Of a stretch of 10,497 nucleotides of DNA, positions 1-6,757 are shown piece after piece. Within the stretch, counting starts at the first letter, position 1. Each line of letters starts with the position of its first letter. A program made the position numbers and the translations under genes. The stretch is from Thiobacillus sp. (lineage in GTDB: Bacteria; Pseudomonadota; Gammaproteobacteria; Burkholderiales; Thiobacillaceae), in the NCBI GenBank assembly GCA_018780025.1, contig JADMKH010000317.1, forward strand, positions 1-10,497, read 5' to 3'. The notes under the pieces are model-generated. The model was not told where the DNA came from. It worked only from the letters and a program-made list of their open reading frames with translations, and made no database searches.

Positions 1-1253
1 GCCTGGTGAAAACCGATACGCCGGACGATGCCGACGTGATCCTGTTCAATACCTGTTCGGTGCGCGAAAAAGCGCAGGAAAAGGTGTTCCACGATCTGGG
101 CCGGGTGCGTCACCTGAAGCAGGCCAACCCCAATCTCATTATCGGCGTCGGCGGCTGCGTGGCCTCGCAGGAAGGCGCGGCCATCGTGTCGCGCGCGCCT
201 TTCGTCGACGTGGTGTTCGGCCCGCAGACGCTGCACCGCCTGCCCGAACTGATCGCGAAAAAGCGTGCAACCGGGCGTGCTCAGGTCGACATCAGCTTTC
301 CCGAAATCGAGAAATTCGACCACCTGCCGCCGGCGCGCGTCGAAGGCGCGTCGGCGTTTGTCTCGATCATGGAAGGCTGTTCCAAATACTGCACCTTCTG
401 CGTGGTGCCCTACACACGCGGCGAGGAGTTTTCGCGCCCGTTCGACGATGTGATTGCCGAGATCGTCGGCCTGGCGAATGGCGGGGTGAAGGAAGTCACC
501 CTGCTGGGGCAGAACGTCAACGCCTACCAGGGCACGGCGCACGATGGCGGCACCGTGGACTTCGCCTTTTTACTGGAAATGGTGCACGAGATTCCCGGCA
601 TTGAGCGCATTCGCTACACTACCAGCCACCCGCGCGAAATGACGCAGCGGCTGATCGAGTGTTATGGAACATTACCCAAGCTGGTGTCGCACCTGCATCT
701 TCCGGTGCAGTCGGGTTCCGACCGCGTGCTGGCGGCGATGAAGCGCGGCCACACCGTGCTGGAGTTCAAATCCATCGTGCGGCGCTTGCGCGAGCAGCGC
801 CCCGACCTGTGCCTGTCGTCGGATTTCATCATCGGTTTTCCCGGCGAGACCGACGCCGATTTCGACGCGACGATGAACCTGATCCGGGAGCTCGATTTCG
901 ACGCCAGCTTCTCCTTCATCTACAGCAAGCGCCCCGGCACCCCGGCTTCGGACTTCCCGGATGACGTGACGCCTGAACAGAAGTCGCAGCGGCTGACGAA
1001 ACTGCAGGCGCAGATCGAAGCCCAGGCGCAGAGGGTGAACCAGGCCATGGTCGGCACGGTGCAGCGGGTGCTGGTCGAAGGCCACGCCCGGAAAAACGCC
1101 GATGAGCTCGCCGGCCGCACCGACAACAATCGCATCGTCAATTTCGCCGGACAGTCGCGCCTGATCGGGCAGTTCGTTGAGGTCGCCGTCACCCAGGCTT
1201 TGTCGCACAGTTTGCGCGGCGAAGTGGTGACGCTCGAAAGCATCTCCGCTTGA
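1..1253 (+). CDS. miaB: tRNA-2-methylthio-N6-dimethylallyladenosine synthase MiaB (5' end outside window)
   Basis: MiaB is a radical-SAM methylthiotransferase that adds the 2-methylthio group to i6A37 of tRNAs reading UNN codons, acting in the cytoplasm with two 4Fe-4S clusters. The frame is already open at base 3 and reads L-V-K-T-D-T-P, which in the family lies about 30 residues inside the protein, so the true start and the first cluster Cys lie upstream of the window. Counting from the GTG at base 6, two UPF0004-domain cysteines are visible (C17 in NTCSVR and C51 in GGCVAS). The radical-SAM CxxxCxxC follows (C125, C129, C132, in GCSKYCTFC). A C-terminal TRAM-like domain starts at roughly residue 340 and should bind RNA. 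The gene ends at TGA 1251-1253, overlapping the next start. Family assignment is very secure; only the N-terminus is missing. Confidence 0.97.
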   Translation, partial: LVKTDTPDDADVILFNTCSVREKAQEKVFHDLGRVRHLKQANPNLIIGVGGCVASQEGAAIVSRAPFVDVVFGPQTLHRLPELIAKKRATGRAQVDISFPEIEKFDHLPPARVEGASAFVSIMEGCSKYCTFCVVPYTRGEEFSRPFDDVIAEIVGLANGGVKEVTLLGQNVNAYQGTAHDGGTVDFAFLLEMVHEIPGIERIRYTTSHPREMTQRLIECYGTLPKLVSHLHLPVQSGSDRVLAAMKRGHTVLEFKSIVRRLREQRPDLCLSSDFIIGFPGETDADFDATMNLIRELDFDASFSFIYSKRPGTPASDFPDDVTPEQKSQRLTKLQAQIEAQAQRVNQAMVGTVQRVLVEGHARKNADELAGRTDNNRIVNFAGQSRLIGQFVEVAVTQALSHSLRGEVVTLESISA

Positions 1254-2212
1254 AAACCGACATCGTTGAATTGCGTCTGGCGCCGGAAGACAACCGGCGG
1301 CTGGCCAATCTGTGCGGGCCGATGGACGAGAACCTGCGCCAGATCGAAGCGGCGTTTGATGTGACGATAGGCCGTCGTGGATCGAGCTTCCGTTTCAGTG
1401 GCGATTCGGCGCAGGCCGAAAAGGGCGCGCAGGCGATCGAGCATTTTTACAACCGCGCGCATGATGAACTGAGCCTGGACGACATCCAGTTGGGCCTGGT
1501 CGAAATCACGCGCGGTCGTGTCGATGCTGAAGGCCCGGAACTGCGTACTCGCCGCGCCGACCTGCGCGCGCGCACGCCGCGCCAGGGCGAATACATCGAG
1601 CAGATCCGCAGCCACGACATCACCTTCGGCGTCGGCCCGGCCGGCACCGGCAAGACCTACCTCGCGGTAGCGTGCGCGGTCGACGCGCTGGAGCGCGAAC
1701 AGGTCAAGCGCATCGTGCTGACGCGGCCGGCGGTGGAAGCGGGCGAGCGGCTGGGCTTTCTGCCGGGCGACCTGACGCAGAAAGTCGATCCCTATTTGCG
1801 CCCGCTGTACGACGCGCTGTACGACCTGATGGGTTTCGACAAGGTGACGCGGCTGATCGAGCGCCACTCGATTGAAGTCGCGCCGCTGGCTTTCATGCGC
1901 GGGCGCACGCTCAACCACGCCTTCATCATTCTCGACGAGGCGCAGAACACCACGCCCGAGCAGATGCAGATGTTTCTGACGCGCATTGGTTTTGGCGCGC
2001 GCGCGGTGGTGACCGGCGACCCGACGCAGATCGACCTGCCCAAGCACATCAAATCCGGCCTGCTCGACGCCACCGAGGTGCTGTCCGACGTGCGCGGCAT
2101 TGCCTTCACCCATTTCCTGTCCGAAGACGTGGTGCGCCATCCGCTGGTGGGCCGCATCGTCGATGCCTATGCGGCGCGCCGCGCGGAAACGGAAGCCCGT
2201 GGCAAGTCCTGA
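1250..2212 (+). CDS. ybeZ: PhoH family ATPase (YbeZ-type)
   Basis: This is a PhoH-like P-loop ATPase of 320 residues, the usual length for the family, cytoplasmic and linked in other bacteria to RNA metabolism together with YbeY. An N-terminal region of about 110 residues precedes the ATPase core. Walker A is GPAGTGKT (129-136), Walker B is FIILDEAQ (225-232), and the sensor-like GDPTQ is at 256-260. The TTG start at 1250 overlaps the miaB stop (TTGA). It gives the family-typical N-terminus running into LCGPMDENLRQIE; the next candidate, ATG at residue 25, would cut that conserved stretch. A start inside the miaB end implies translational coupling, and the 3' end in turn overlaps ybeY. The biochemical role is only partly known, but the family call is secure. 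Confidence 0.95.
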   Translation: MKTDIVELRLAPEDNRRLANLCGPMDENLRQIEAAFDVTIGRRGSSFRFSGDSAQAEKGAQAIEHFYNRAHDELSLDDIQLGLVEITRGRVDAEGPELRTRRADLRARTPRQGEYIEQIRSHDITFGVGPAGTGKTYLAVACAVDALEREQVKRIVLTRPAVEAGERLGFLPGDLTQKVDPYLRPLYDALYDLMGFDKVTRLIERHSIEVAPLAFMRGRTLNHAFIILDEAQNTTPEQMQMFLTRIGFGARAVVTGDPTQIDLPKHIKSGLLDATEVLSDVRGIAFTHFLSEDVVRHPLVGRIVDAYAARRAETEARGKS

Positions 2213-2645
2213 GTTCAGTTTGTCGGTGCAGTTTGCCAGCGAGGCCGGCGCGCTGCCGACGCGGGCGCAAGTTCGCCGCTGGGTTGCCGCCGCGCTGGAG
2301 CAGAACGCCGAAATCACCGTGCGCATCGTCGACGCCGGGGAAGCGCAGGCGCTCAATACCGATTACCGCAATAAAGATTACGTGCCCAATGTGCTGACCT
2401 TCGAATACGGCGAAATTTCCCCCGGCACGCTGGGCGGCGATGTGGTGATCTGCGCGCCGGTGATCGAACGCGAGGCGCGCGAACAGGGCAAGCCGCTCCA
2501 GGCGCATTACGCCCATATGACCATCCACGGCGTCCTGCATCTGCAGGGCTACGACCATATCGAGCCTCATGATGCTGACATCATGGAATCGCGCGAAGCC
2601 GCTATACTGAAGCGCTTCCGTATATCCAACCCTTATTTTTCCTGA
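2199..2645 (+). CDS. ybeY: endoribonuclease YbeY (16S rRNA 3'-end maturation, ribosome quality control)
   Basis: YbeY is a small zinc-dependent single-strand endoribonuclease needed for 16S rRNA 3' processing and late ribosome quality control. The zinc signature H-x3-H-x5-H is intact as HGVLHLQGYDH, with His110, His114 and His120 of a 148-residue product. The conserved segment RNKDYVPNVLTFEY (57-70) and the typical ending in a PY motif also fit. I chose GTG at 2199 rather than the upstream ATG at 2100. The upstream 33 codons lie within the ybeZ frame, are rich in Arg and Trp and have no family similarity, whereas GTG gives a normal-length protein with GGAAG just upstream (2191-2195). It overlaps the ybeZ end by 14 bases, again suggesting coupling. 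The ybeZ-ybeY pairing is the classic one. Confidence 0.95.
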   Translation: MASPEFSLSVQFASEAGALPTRAQVRRWVAAALEQNAEITVRIVDAGEAQALNTDYRNKDYVPNVLTFEYGEISPGTLGGDVVICAPVIEREAREQGKPLQAHYAHMTIHGVLHLQGYDHIEPHDADIMESREAAILKRFRISNPYFS

Positions 2646-2656
2646 CCGTTACCCCC

Positions 2657-3520
2657 ATGGAGTCCGACAGTAGTCCCAAACCGAGCTTGCTCGAGCGCAT
2701 TTCCCACTGGTTGATGCGCGAGCCCGAAGACCGCGAGCAGTTGATCGAATTGCTGCACGGCGCCTACGAAAACAGTTTGATGGATGCCGATGCGCTGGCG
2801 ATGATCGAAGGCGTGCTACAGGTGTCCGAAATGCGCGTCGGCGAAATCATGATTCCGCGCCCGCAAATGGACGTCGTCGACATCAACGATGCGCCGGAAG
2901 TGTTCATTCCCCGTGTCATCGAAACCGCGCACTCGCGCTTTCCGGTCATCGACCGTGACCGCGACGACATCATCGGGATTCTGCTGGCCAAAGACCTGCT
3001 GCGGCACTATGCCGAAGACGATGCCGACATCCGCGGCATGTTGCGCCCCGTCGTGTTTATCCCCGAATCCAAGCGGCTGAATGTGCTGCTGAAAGACTTC
3101 CGTTCCAACCGCAATCACATCGCCATCGTGGTGAATGAATATGGCGGCGTGGCCGGATTGGTGACGATCGAAGACGTGCTGGAGCAGATCGTCGGCGACA
3201 TCGAAGACGAATACGACTTCGACGAAACCGAGGACAACATCATCCGCGAAAACGAGGGGGTGTTCCGCGTCAAGGCCAGCACCGAAATCGAAGACTTCAA
3301 CGAAACCCTGGGCGCGCAATTTTCCGACGAGGAATTCGACACGGTGGGCGGACTCGTCGTATCGCGCTTTGGCCACCTGCCCAAGCGCGGCGAATCAGTC
3401 AATTTCGATGGCTTTATCTTCAGCGTGCTGCGCGCCGACAGCCGCCGTTTGCATGTGATCCGGGTGACCCGTTTGGCGCTGGATCCGGACACGCAGCTGC
3501 CGTTGCTGCCGCAGGAATAA
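2657..3520 (+). CDS. corC: CorC/HlyC-type CBS-domain protein (transporter-associated, Mg/Co efflux related)
   Basis: The 287-residue product has the soluble CorC (YbeX) layout: a short N-terminal acidic helix region, two CBS motifs (about 60-120 and 127-185), and a C-terminal CorC_HlyC domain (about 195-273). The CBS pair carries the family phrases GEIMIPRPQMD and NEYGGVAGLVTIEDVLEQIVGDIEDEYD. There are no transmembrane segments, unlike the longer membrane-bound CNNM/YfjD relatives. In enterobacteria CorC is associated with Mg2+/Co2+ efflux, and the ybeZ-ybeY-ybeX grouping also ties it to ribosome maintenance; its exact role is uncertain. The start is ATG at 2657, 11 bases after the ybeY stop. 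No good Shine-Dalgarno is visible (pyrimidine-rich leader), so re-initiation from ybeY is possible. The lnt gene that often follows in proteobacteria is absent here. Confidence 0.94.
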   Translation: MESDSSPKPSLLERISHWLMREPEDREQLIELLHGAYENSLMDADALAMIEGVLQVSEMRVGEIMIPRPQMDVVDINDAPEVFIPRVIETAHSRFPVIDRDRDDIIGILLAKDLLRHYAEDDADIRGMLRPVVFIPESKRLNVLLKDFRSNRNHIAIVVNEYGGVAGLVTIEDVLEQIVGDIEDEYDFDETEDNIIRENEGVFRVKASTEIEDFNETLGAQFSDEEFDTVGGLVVSRFGHLPKRGESVNFDGFIFSVLRADSRRLHVIRVTRLALDPDTQLPLLPQE

Positions 3521-3523
3521 ACG

Positions 3524-4669
3524 CTACAGGCTGTGTCCGCGGTCGCCGCGGGAAAACCCCGCCAGCGGCGCGACATTGCCCCGGGTGAACGCAATCACCT
3601 TGAACAGATCGCCCATCTCGGCGGGCGACACCAGACGTTGCACCGCATTGGCCTGCGGCAGATAAGCGGCCGCGTCGGCGGGTGAAATCTGCATCAGCAA
3701 ATCAGTCAGCCCGGCGTTGAGCAGGAAATTCGCCTGGCTGGCGTAGCCCGCCAGACTCAGCCCCGCAGCATCCCCCGCCCTCGCCACTGCGCTGAAATCG
3801 ACATGCGCAGTCAGATCGCACAGCCCCGGCAAATAAAACGGATCGTCCAGCGCATGGTGGCGGTAATGCGCACGCAACGTGCCCATGTGGCGTTGCGGGT
3901 GGTAGTACTCACGCTCGCCGAATCCATAATCGATCATCAGGATCAGGCCGTGGTCCAGGCATTGCGCAAGCGAGGCGATCAGCGCCTCGGCCGCCAGATT
4001 GATTTCGGAAAGATAGCCCGGCGCCAGGTTTAAAGCATCGGCGCGGGCATGCAGCGCTGGGTCGGCAATGGGGCGGTCCTGCCACGCGAAATGCTCACCT
4101 TCCAGGCTCACGCCGCGCAGCATCGGCGCGTCTTCTATCCAGTGAACCAGTTCTACCGGCAGCGCGTCGAGCACTTCGTTGCCCAGCATCATGCCGCTGA
4201 AATGCGCGGGCAGGGCGTCCAGCCAGTGCACCCGGTCTGCGAGGTGCGGCAGCTCGCGCATGATGGTTTCCTGCTGGCGTGCGCGCAGGTCGGCGCTCAC
4301 TTCCAGTATGCAATAACGCGCGGGCAGCGCGTCGAGTCGCTCCAGCTCGCCCAGCACGTCCACCGCCAGTTTTCCGCTGCCCGCGCCCAGCTCCAGCACC
4401 TCGCCGCAGGTATCGCGCAGCACCGGGGCCGTCGCGTGCGCCAGCGTGCGGCCGAACAGGGACGTCATTTCGGGCGCGGTGACAAAGTCGCCTGCCGGCC
4501 CCAGCTTCGTCGCACCGGCCGCGTAGTAGCCGAGGCCGGGCGCATAGAGCGCGGCCTCCATAAACTGCGCAAATGATATCCAGCCACCGGCGTGCTGGAT
4601 CAGCTTCTGGAGATGCGCCACGACGCGCTGGCTATGGATGAGGGCATCGGGAGTGGGGATGGGCAGCAT
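3524..4669 (-). CDS. class I SAM-dependent methyltransferase, MidA/NDUFAF7 (COG1565) family
   Basis: This 381-residue protein belongs to the MidA family. The mitochondrial relative NDUFAF7 methylates an arginine of a complex I subunit, while bacterial substrates are mostly unknown. Visible signatures counted from the ATG are the N-terminal YAPGLGYY and GDFVTAPEM (about 60-68), the SAM-binding ELGAGSGKL with GAGSG at 95-99, and the family hallmark GNEVLDALPVELV (163-175). I chose ATG at 4667-4669, which gives the family-like N-terminus MLPIPTPDALIHS. A TTG at 4697-4699 is a possible alternative adding ten residues, but its AGGA is directly adjacent to it. The stop lies only three bases from the convergent corC stop. 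The start faces the pteridine reductase gene over a 56-base divergent spacer. The family is secure; the substrate is not inferable. Confidence 0.92.
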   Translation of the reverse strand: MLPIPTPDALIHSQRVVAHLQKLIQHAGGWISFAQFMEAALYAPGLGYYAAGATKLGPAGDFVTAPEMTSLFGRTLAHATAPVLRDTCGEVLELGAGSGKLAVDVLGELERLDALPARYCILEVSADLRARQQETIMRELPHLADRVHWLDALPAHFSGMMLGNEVLDALPVELVHWIEDAPMLRGVSLEGEHFAWQDRPIADPALHARADALNLAPGYLSEINLAAEALIASLAQCLDHGLILMIDYGFGEREYYHPQRHMGTLRAHYRHHALDDPFYLPGLCDLTAHVDFSAVARAGDAAGLSLAGYASQANFLLNAGLTDLLMQISPADAAAYLPQANAVQRLVSPAEMGDLFKVIAFTRGNVAPLAGFSRGDRGHSL

Positions 4670-4725
4670 GGGATGGTTGACTTGATGGATAATGCGCAAT
4701 CCTGGGAATATAAGGGCGAACCCCG
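4670..4725. promoter_or_regulatory. divergent intergenic spacer between the MidA-type gene and the SDR gene
   Basis: This 56-base spacer must hold the start signals of two genes facing away from each other. AT-rich pieces that could serve as -10 elements are GATAAT at 4688-4693 and TATAAG at 4709-4714. A TTGACT occurs at 4677-4682, but none of the pairs has a normal 16-18 base spacing, so no promoter is assigned with confidence. AAGGG at 4712-4716 is a plausible ribosome-binding site for the plus-strand gene at 4726. Confidence 0.35.
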
Positions 4726-5466
4726 ATGCATGGCAAAACGGTGTTGATTACAGGCGGAGCAAAACGCGTGGGCGCGGCCTCGGCGCGCCTGCTGCACGCA
4801 GCCGGCGCCAACCTGATGATTCATTACCGCAGCTCGGCCATCGAGGCGCGCGCCTTGCAGAACGAATTGAACGCTATCCGCCCCGATTCGGTGGCGCTGA
4901 TCCAGGCGGATTTGCTCGACATCGGCGGCCTGCCCAGCCTGATCCATAAAACCGTCGCCACCTTTGGCGGGCTGGATGTGCTGCTCAACAATGCGTCGAG
5001 CTTTTATCCCACGCCGGTCGGCACCATCGCCGAAAAAGACTGGATCGACCTGATGGGCAGCAACCTCAAGGCACCCTTGTTCCTGTCGCAGGCAGCTGCG
5101 CCCGAACTCAAGAAGCGCCGCGGCTGCATCATCAATATCACCGACATCCACGCCGAACGACCGATGAAAAGCTATGTGGTCTATTCCATTGCCAAGGCCG
5201 GACTGGTGGGGCTGACCAAATCGCTGGCGCGCGAACTCGCGCCCGAAGTGCGCGTCAACGCCATCGCACCGGGGCCGATCATGTGGCCGGAAGACGACGT
5301 CAATTTTGACCAGGTCTCGCGCCAGCGCATCATCTCTCACACCATGCTGAAGCGCGCGGGCGATCCCACCGACATTGCCCTCGCGGTGCGCTTTTTCGCG
5401 ATGGACACGCATTTTGTGACCGGGCAGGTGCTGGCGGTGGACGGCGGGCGCAGCGCCAAGCTCTAA
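4726..5466 (+). CDS. pteridine reductase-type short-chain dehydrogenase/reductase
   Basis: This classical SDR of 246 residues is most like bacterial pteridine reductases (PTR1/FolM type), which reduce dihydro- or oxidised pterins with NADPH. The cofactor motif is TGGAKRVG (9-16), with the Arg seen in NADPH-preferring pteridine reductases, followed by NNAS (88-91). The usual catalytic Ser position is Asp140 (NITDIHAERP), with Tyr153 and Lys157. The D-x12-Y-x3-K spacing is the same as the Asp-Tyr-Lys triad of trypanosomatid PTR1. A NAIAPGP loop (178-184) and a C-terminal TGQVLAVDGG complete the fold. The start is ATG 4726 with AAGGG nine bases upstream. A pterin role is inferred from the triad and the HAERPxKxYxVYSIAKAG block. 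Another carbonyl substrate cannot be excluded. Confidence 0.88.
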   Translation: MHGKTVLITGGAKRVGAASARLLHAAGANLMIHYRSSAIEARALQNELNAIRPDSVALIQADLLDIGGLPSLIHKTVATFGGLDVLLNNASSFYPTPVGTIAEKDWIDLMGSNLKAPLFLSQAAAPELKKRRGCIINITDIHAERPMKSYVVYSIAKAGLVGLTKSLARELAPEVRVNAIAPGPIMWPEDDVNFDQVSRQRIISHTMLKRAGDPTDIALAVRFFAMDTHFVTGQVLAVDGGRSAKL

Positions 5467-5512
5467 AGACGCATCAACCCGACAAACCCGTCGCTACTTC
5501 TCTTGCTTCGAC

Positions 5513-5549
5513 GCTTCACCCCACGCGGTGAAGCCGGCTCCAAAAGCCG
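5513..5549 (+). other. tandem hairpins in the leader of the methyltransferase gene
   Basis: GCTTCACC (5513-5520) and GGTGAAGC (5527-5534) form a perfect 8-bp stem around a 6-base loop. It is followed at once by CGGCT (5535-5539) and AGCCG (5545-5549), a 5-bp stem. The pair lies between the SDR stop and the chosen methyltransferase start at 5587. No T-run follows, so this is not a standard intrinsic terminator. It could be an imperfect terminator, an mRNA stability element, or chance. Confidence 0.45.
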
Positions 5550-5586
5550 CCCAGTCATTACGCAACAACTATTGGTGGTAACCCCT

Positions 5587-6720
5587 GTGCCTGACGCGAT
5601 TAACCCTGTTGTGAACTGGACCGAAGCGGACGAGAACCGCTCTGCCCGCTGGCGTGCCGAGAGCGGCGCGCCAGCGCCCAAGCGCGTGATGGTCGTGGAC
5701 GATCAGCTGACAGCGGATGCGGCCTATCGCCTGGCCAGCGAAGGCAACGCGCTGCTGTGGCGGGGCGATTTTCAGAATGCGCGGCAATTGCTGCAGGCTA
5801 TCGCGCGCCGCATCGACCGCAAACCGCGCAAGGCCGCAACTTCGCCGACCGAAGCCTTCAACTTTCATCGTCAGGCGCAATCCCAGCGTGCCCGCACCCT
5901 GGGGATGCTGCTGTTGCCGCTGGACGCAGATTTCAGGATTCCGCTGCGCCGTGCACCGAATGTGAAAGAAGCCTGCGCCGAAGCCTATGGGGCGGGCGAG
6001 GAAGCCTCGATCGTCTCGCTGCGCGAGTTGCTCGGCGTGATCGGCGCGCATGAATGGCGCAAGAAAGGCGTGGAAGTCCCGGCGCTCGACGACCGCATCC
6101 ATCCGCACTACGGCGTGTTTTCGCCGGTGCGCGGCGAGTACGTGGGGCTGGTGAATGAAGCCCCGCTGCCCACATCGAAGCTCGCGTTCGACATCGGCAC
6201 GGGATCCGGCGTGCTGGCAGCCGTGCTGGCGCACCGAGGGGTCAAACATGTCATTGCCACCGACCAGGACCCGCGTGCCCTCGCATGTGCGCGCCAGAAT
6301 ATCGCCCGGCTTGGACTGAAGGGGCGGGTGGAGGTGGTTGAGGCCAACCTGTTTCCGGATGGCCGCGCGCCGCTCATTGTGTGCAATCCACCGTGGGTGC
6401 CTGCACGCGCCAATTCGCCGCTCGAACATGCGATTTACGATCCCGATAGCCGCATGCTGCTGGGATTTTTGAACGGGCTGGCGGCGCATCTGGAGCCGGG
6501 CGGCGAGGGCTGGCTGATCCTGTCGGATCTGGCCGAGCATTTGGGGTTGCGCTCGCGCGAGTGGTTGCTGGCTGCTATCGACGCCGCCGGCTTGAACGTG
6601 GTGGCGCGGGTGGACGTCAAGCCCACGCATCCCCGCGCGTCGGATGCGACCGATCCGCTCCACACCGCACGCGCGGCCGAAGTCACGTCGCTCTGGCGAC
6701 TCGCGGTTCGAAACACGTAA
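5587..6720 (+). CDS. uncharacterised two-part class I SAM-dependent methyltransferase with NPPW motif
   Basis: The 377-residue product has an N-terminal part of about 170 residues that I do not recognise, including ADAAYRLASEGNALLWRGDFQNA. A Rossmann methyltransferase domain follows. The entry motif is PHYGVFSPVRGEYVGLV (173-189), SAM motif I is DIGTGSG (202-208), and motif IV is NPPW (267-270). N/D-PPY/W motifs are typical of enzymes methylating amide, ring or exocyclic nitrogens, as in PrmC and N6-adenine enzymes, so an RNA or protein nitrogen target is plausible but unproven. I prefer GTG 5587 (GGTGG at 5574-5578, 8-base spacing; product runs into NWTEADENRSARW). The TTG at 5503 would translate through the leader hairpins. 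It lies 37 bases before metK, so it is probably co-transcribed with the gene that supplies its SAM. Family call secure, substrate unknown. Confidence 0.88.
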   Translation: MPDAINPVVNWTEADENRSARWRAESGAPAPKRVMVVDDQLTADAAYRLASEGNALLWRGDFQNARQLLQAIARRIDRKPRKAATSPTEAFNFHRQAQSQRARTLGMLLLPLDADFRIPLRRAPNVKEACAEAYGAGEEASIVSLRELLGVIGAHEWRKKGVEVPALDDRIHPHYGVFSPVRGEYVGLVNEAPLPTSKLAFDIGTGSGVLAAVLAHRGVKHVIATDQDPRALACARQNIARLGLKGRVEVVEANLFPDGRAPLIVCNPPWVPARANSPLEHAIYDPDSRMLLGFLNGLAAHLEPGGEGWLILSDLAEHLGLRSREWLLAAIDAAGLNVVARVDVKPTHPRASDATDPLHTARAAEVTSLWRLAVRNT

Positions 6721-6757
6721 CACACTCAACACGCATCACGTTTCATAGGACAGTTTC

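Noticed and set aside
920..2356. A 478-codon open frame on the minus strand across miaB, ybeZ and ybeY
   Set aside because: It is antisense to three strongly supported genes, shows no family motif and is Ala/Arg-rich, as expected for shadow frames in GC-rich DNA.
2575..2608. Possible internal promoter for corC (CTGACA at 2575-2580 and TATACT at 2603-2608)
   Set aside because: The -10-like box is good but the spacing of 22 bases is too long and the site is within ybeY coding sequence.
5569..6732. A 387-codon minus-strand open frame opposite the methyltransferase gene
   Set aside because: It lies fully antisense to a gene with SAM-binding and NPPW motifs; no recognisable domain of its own.
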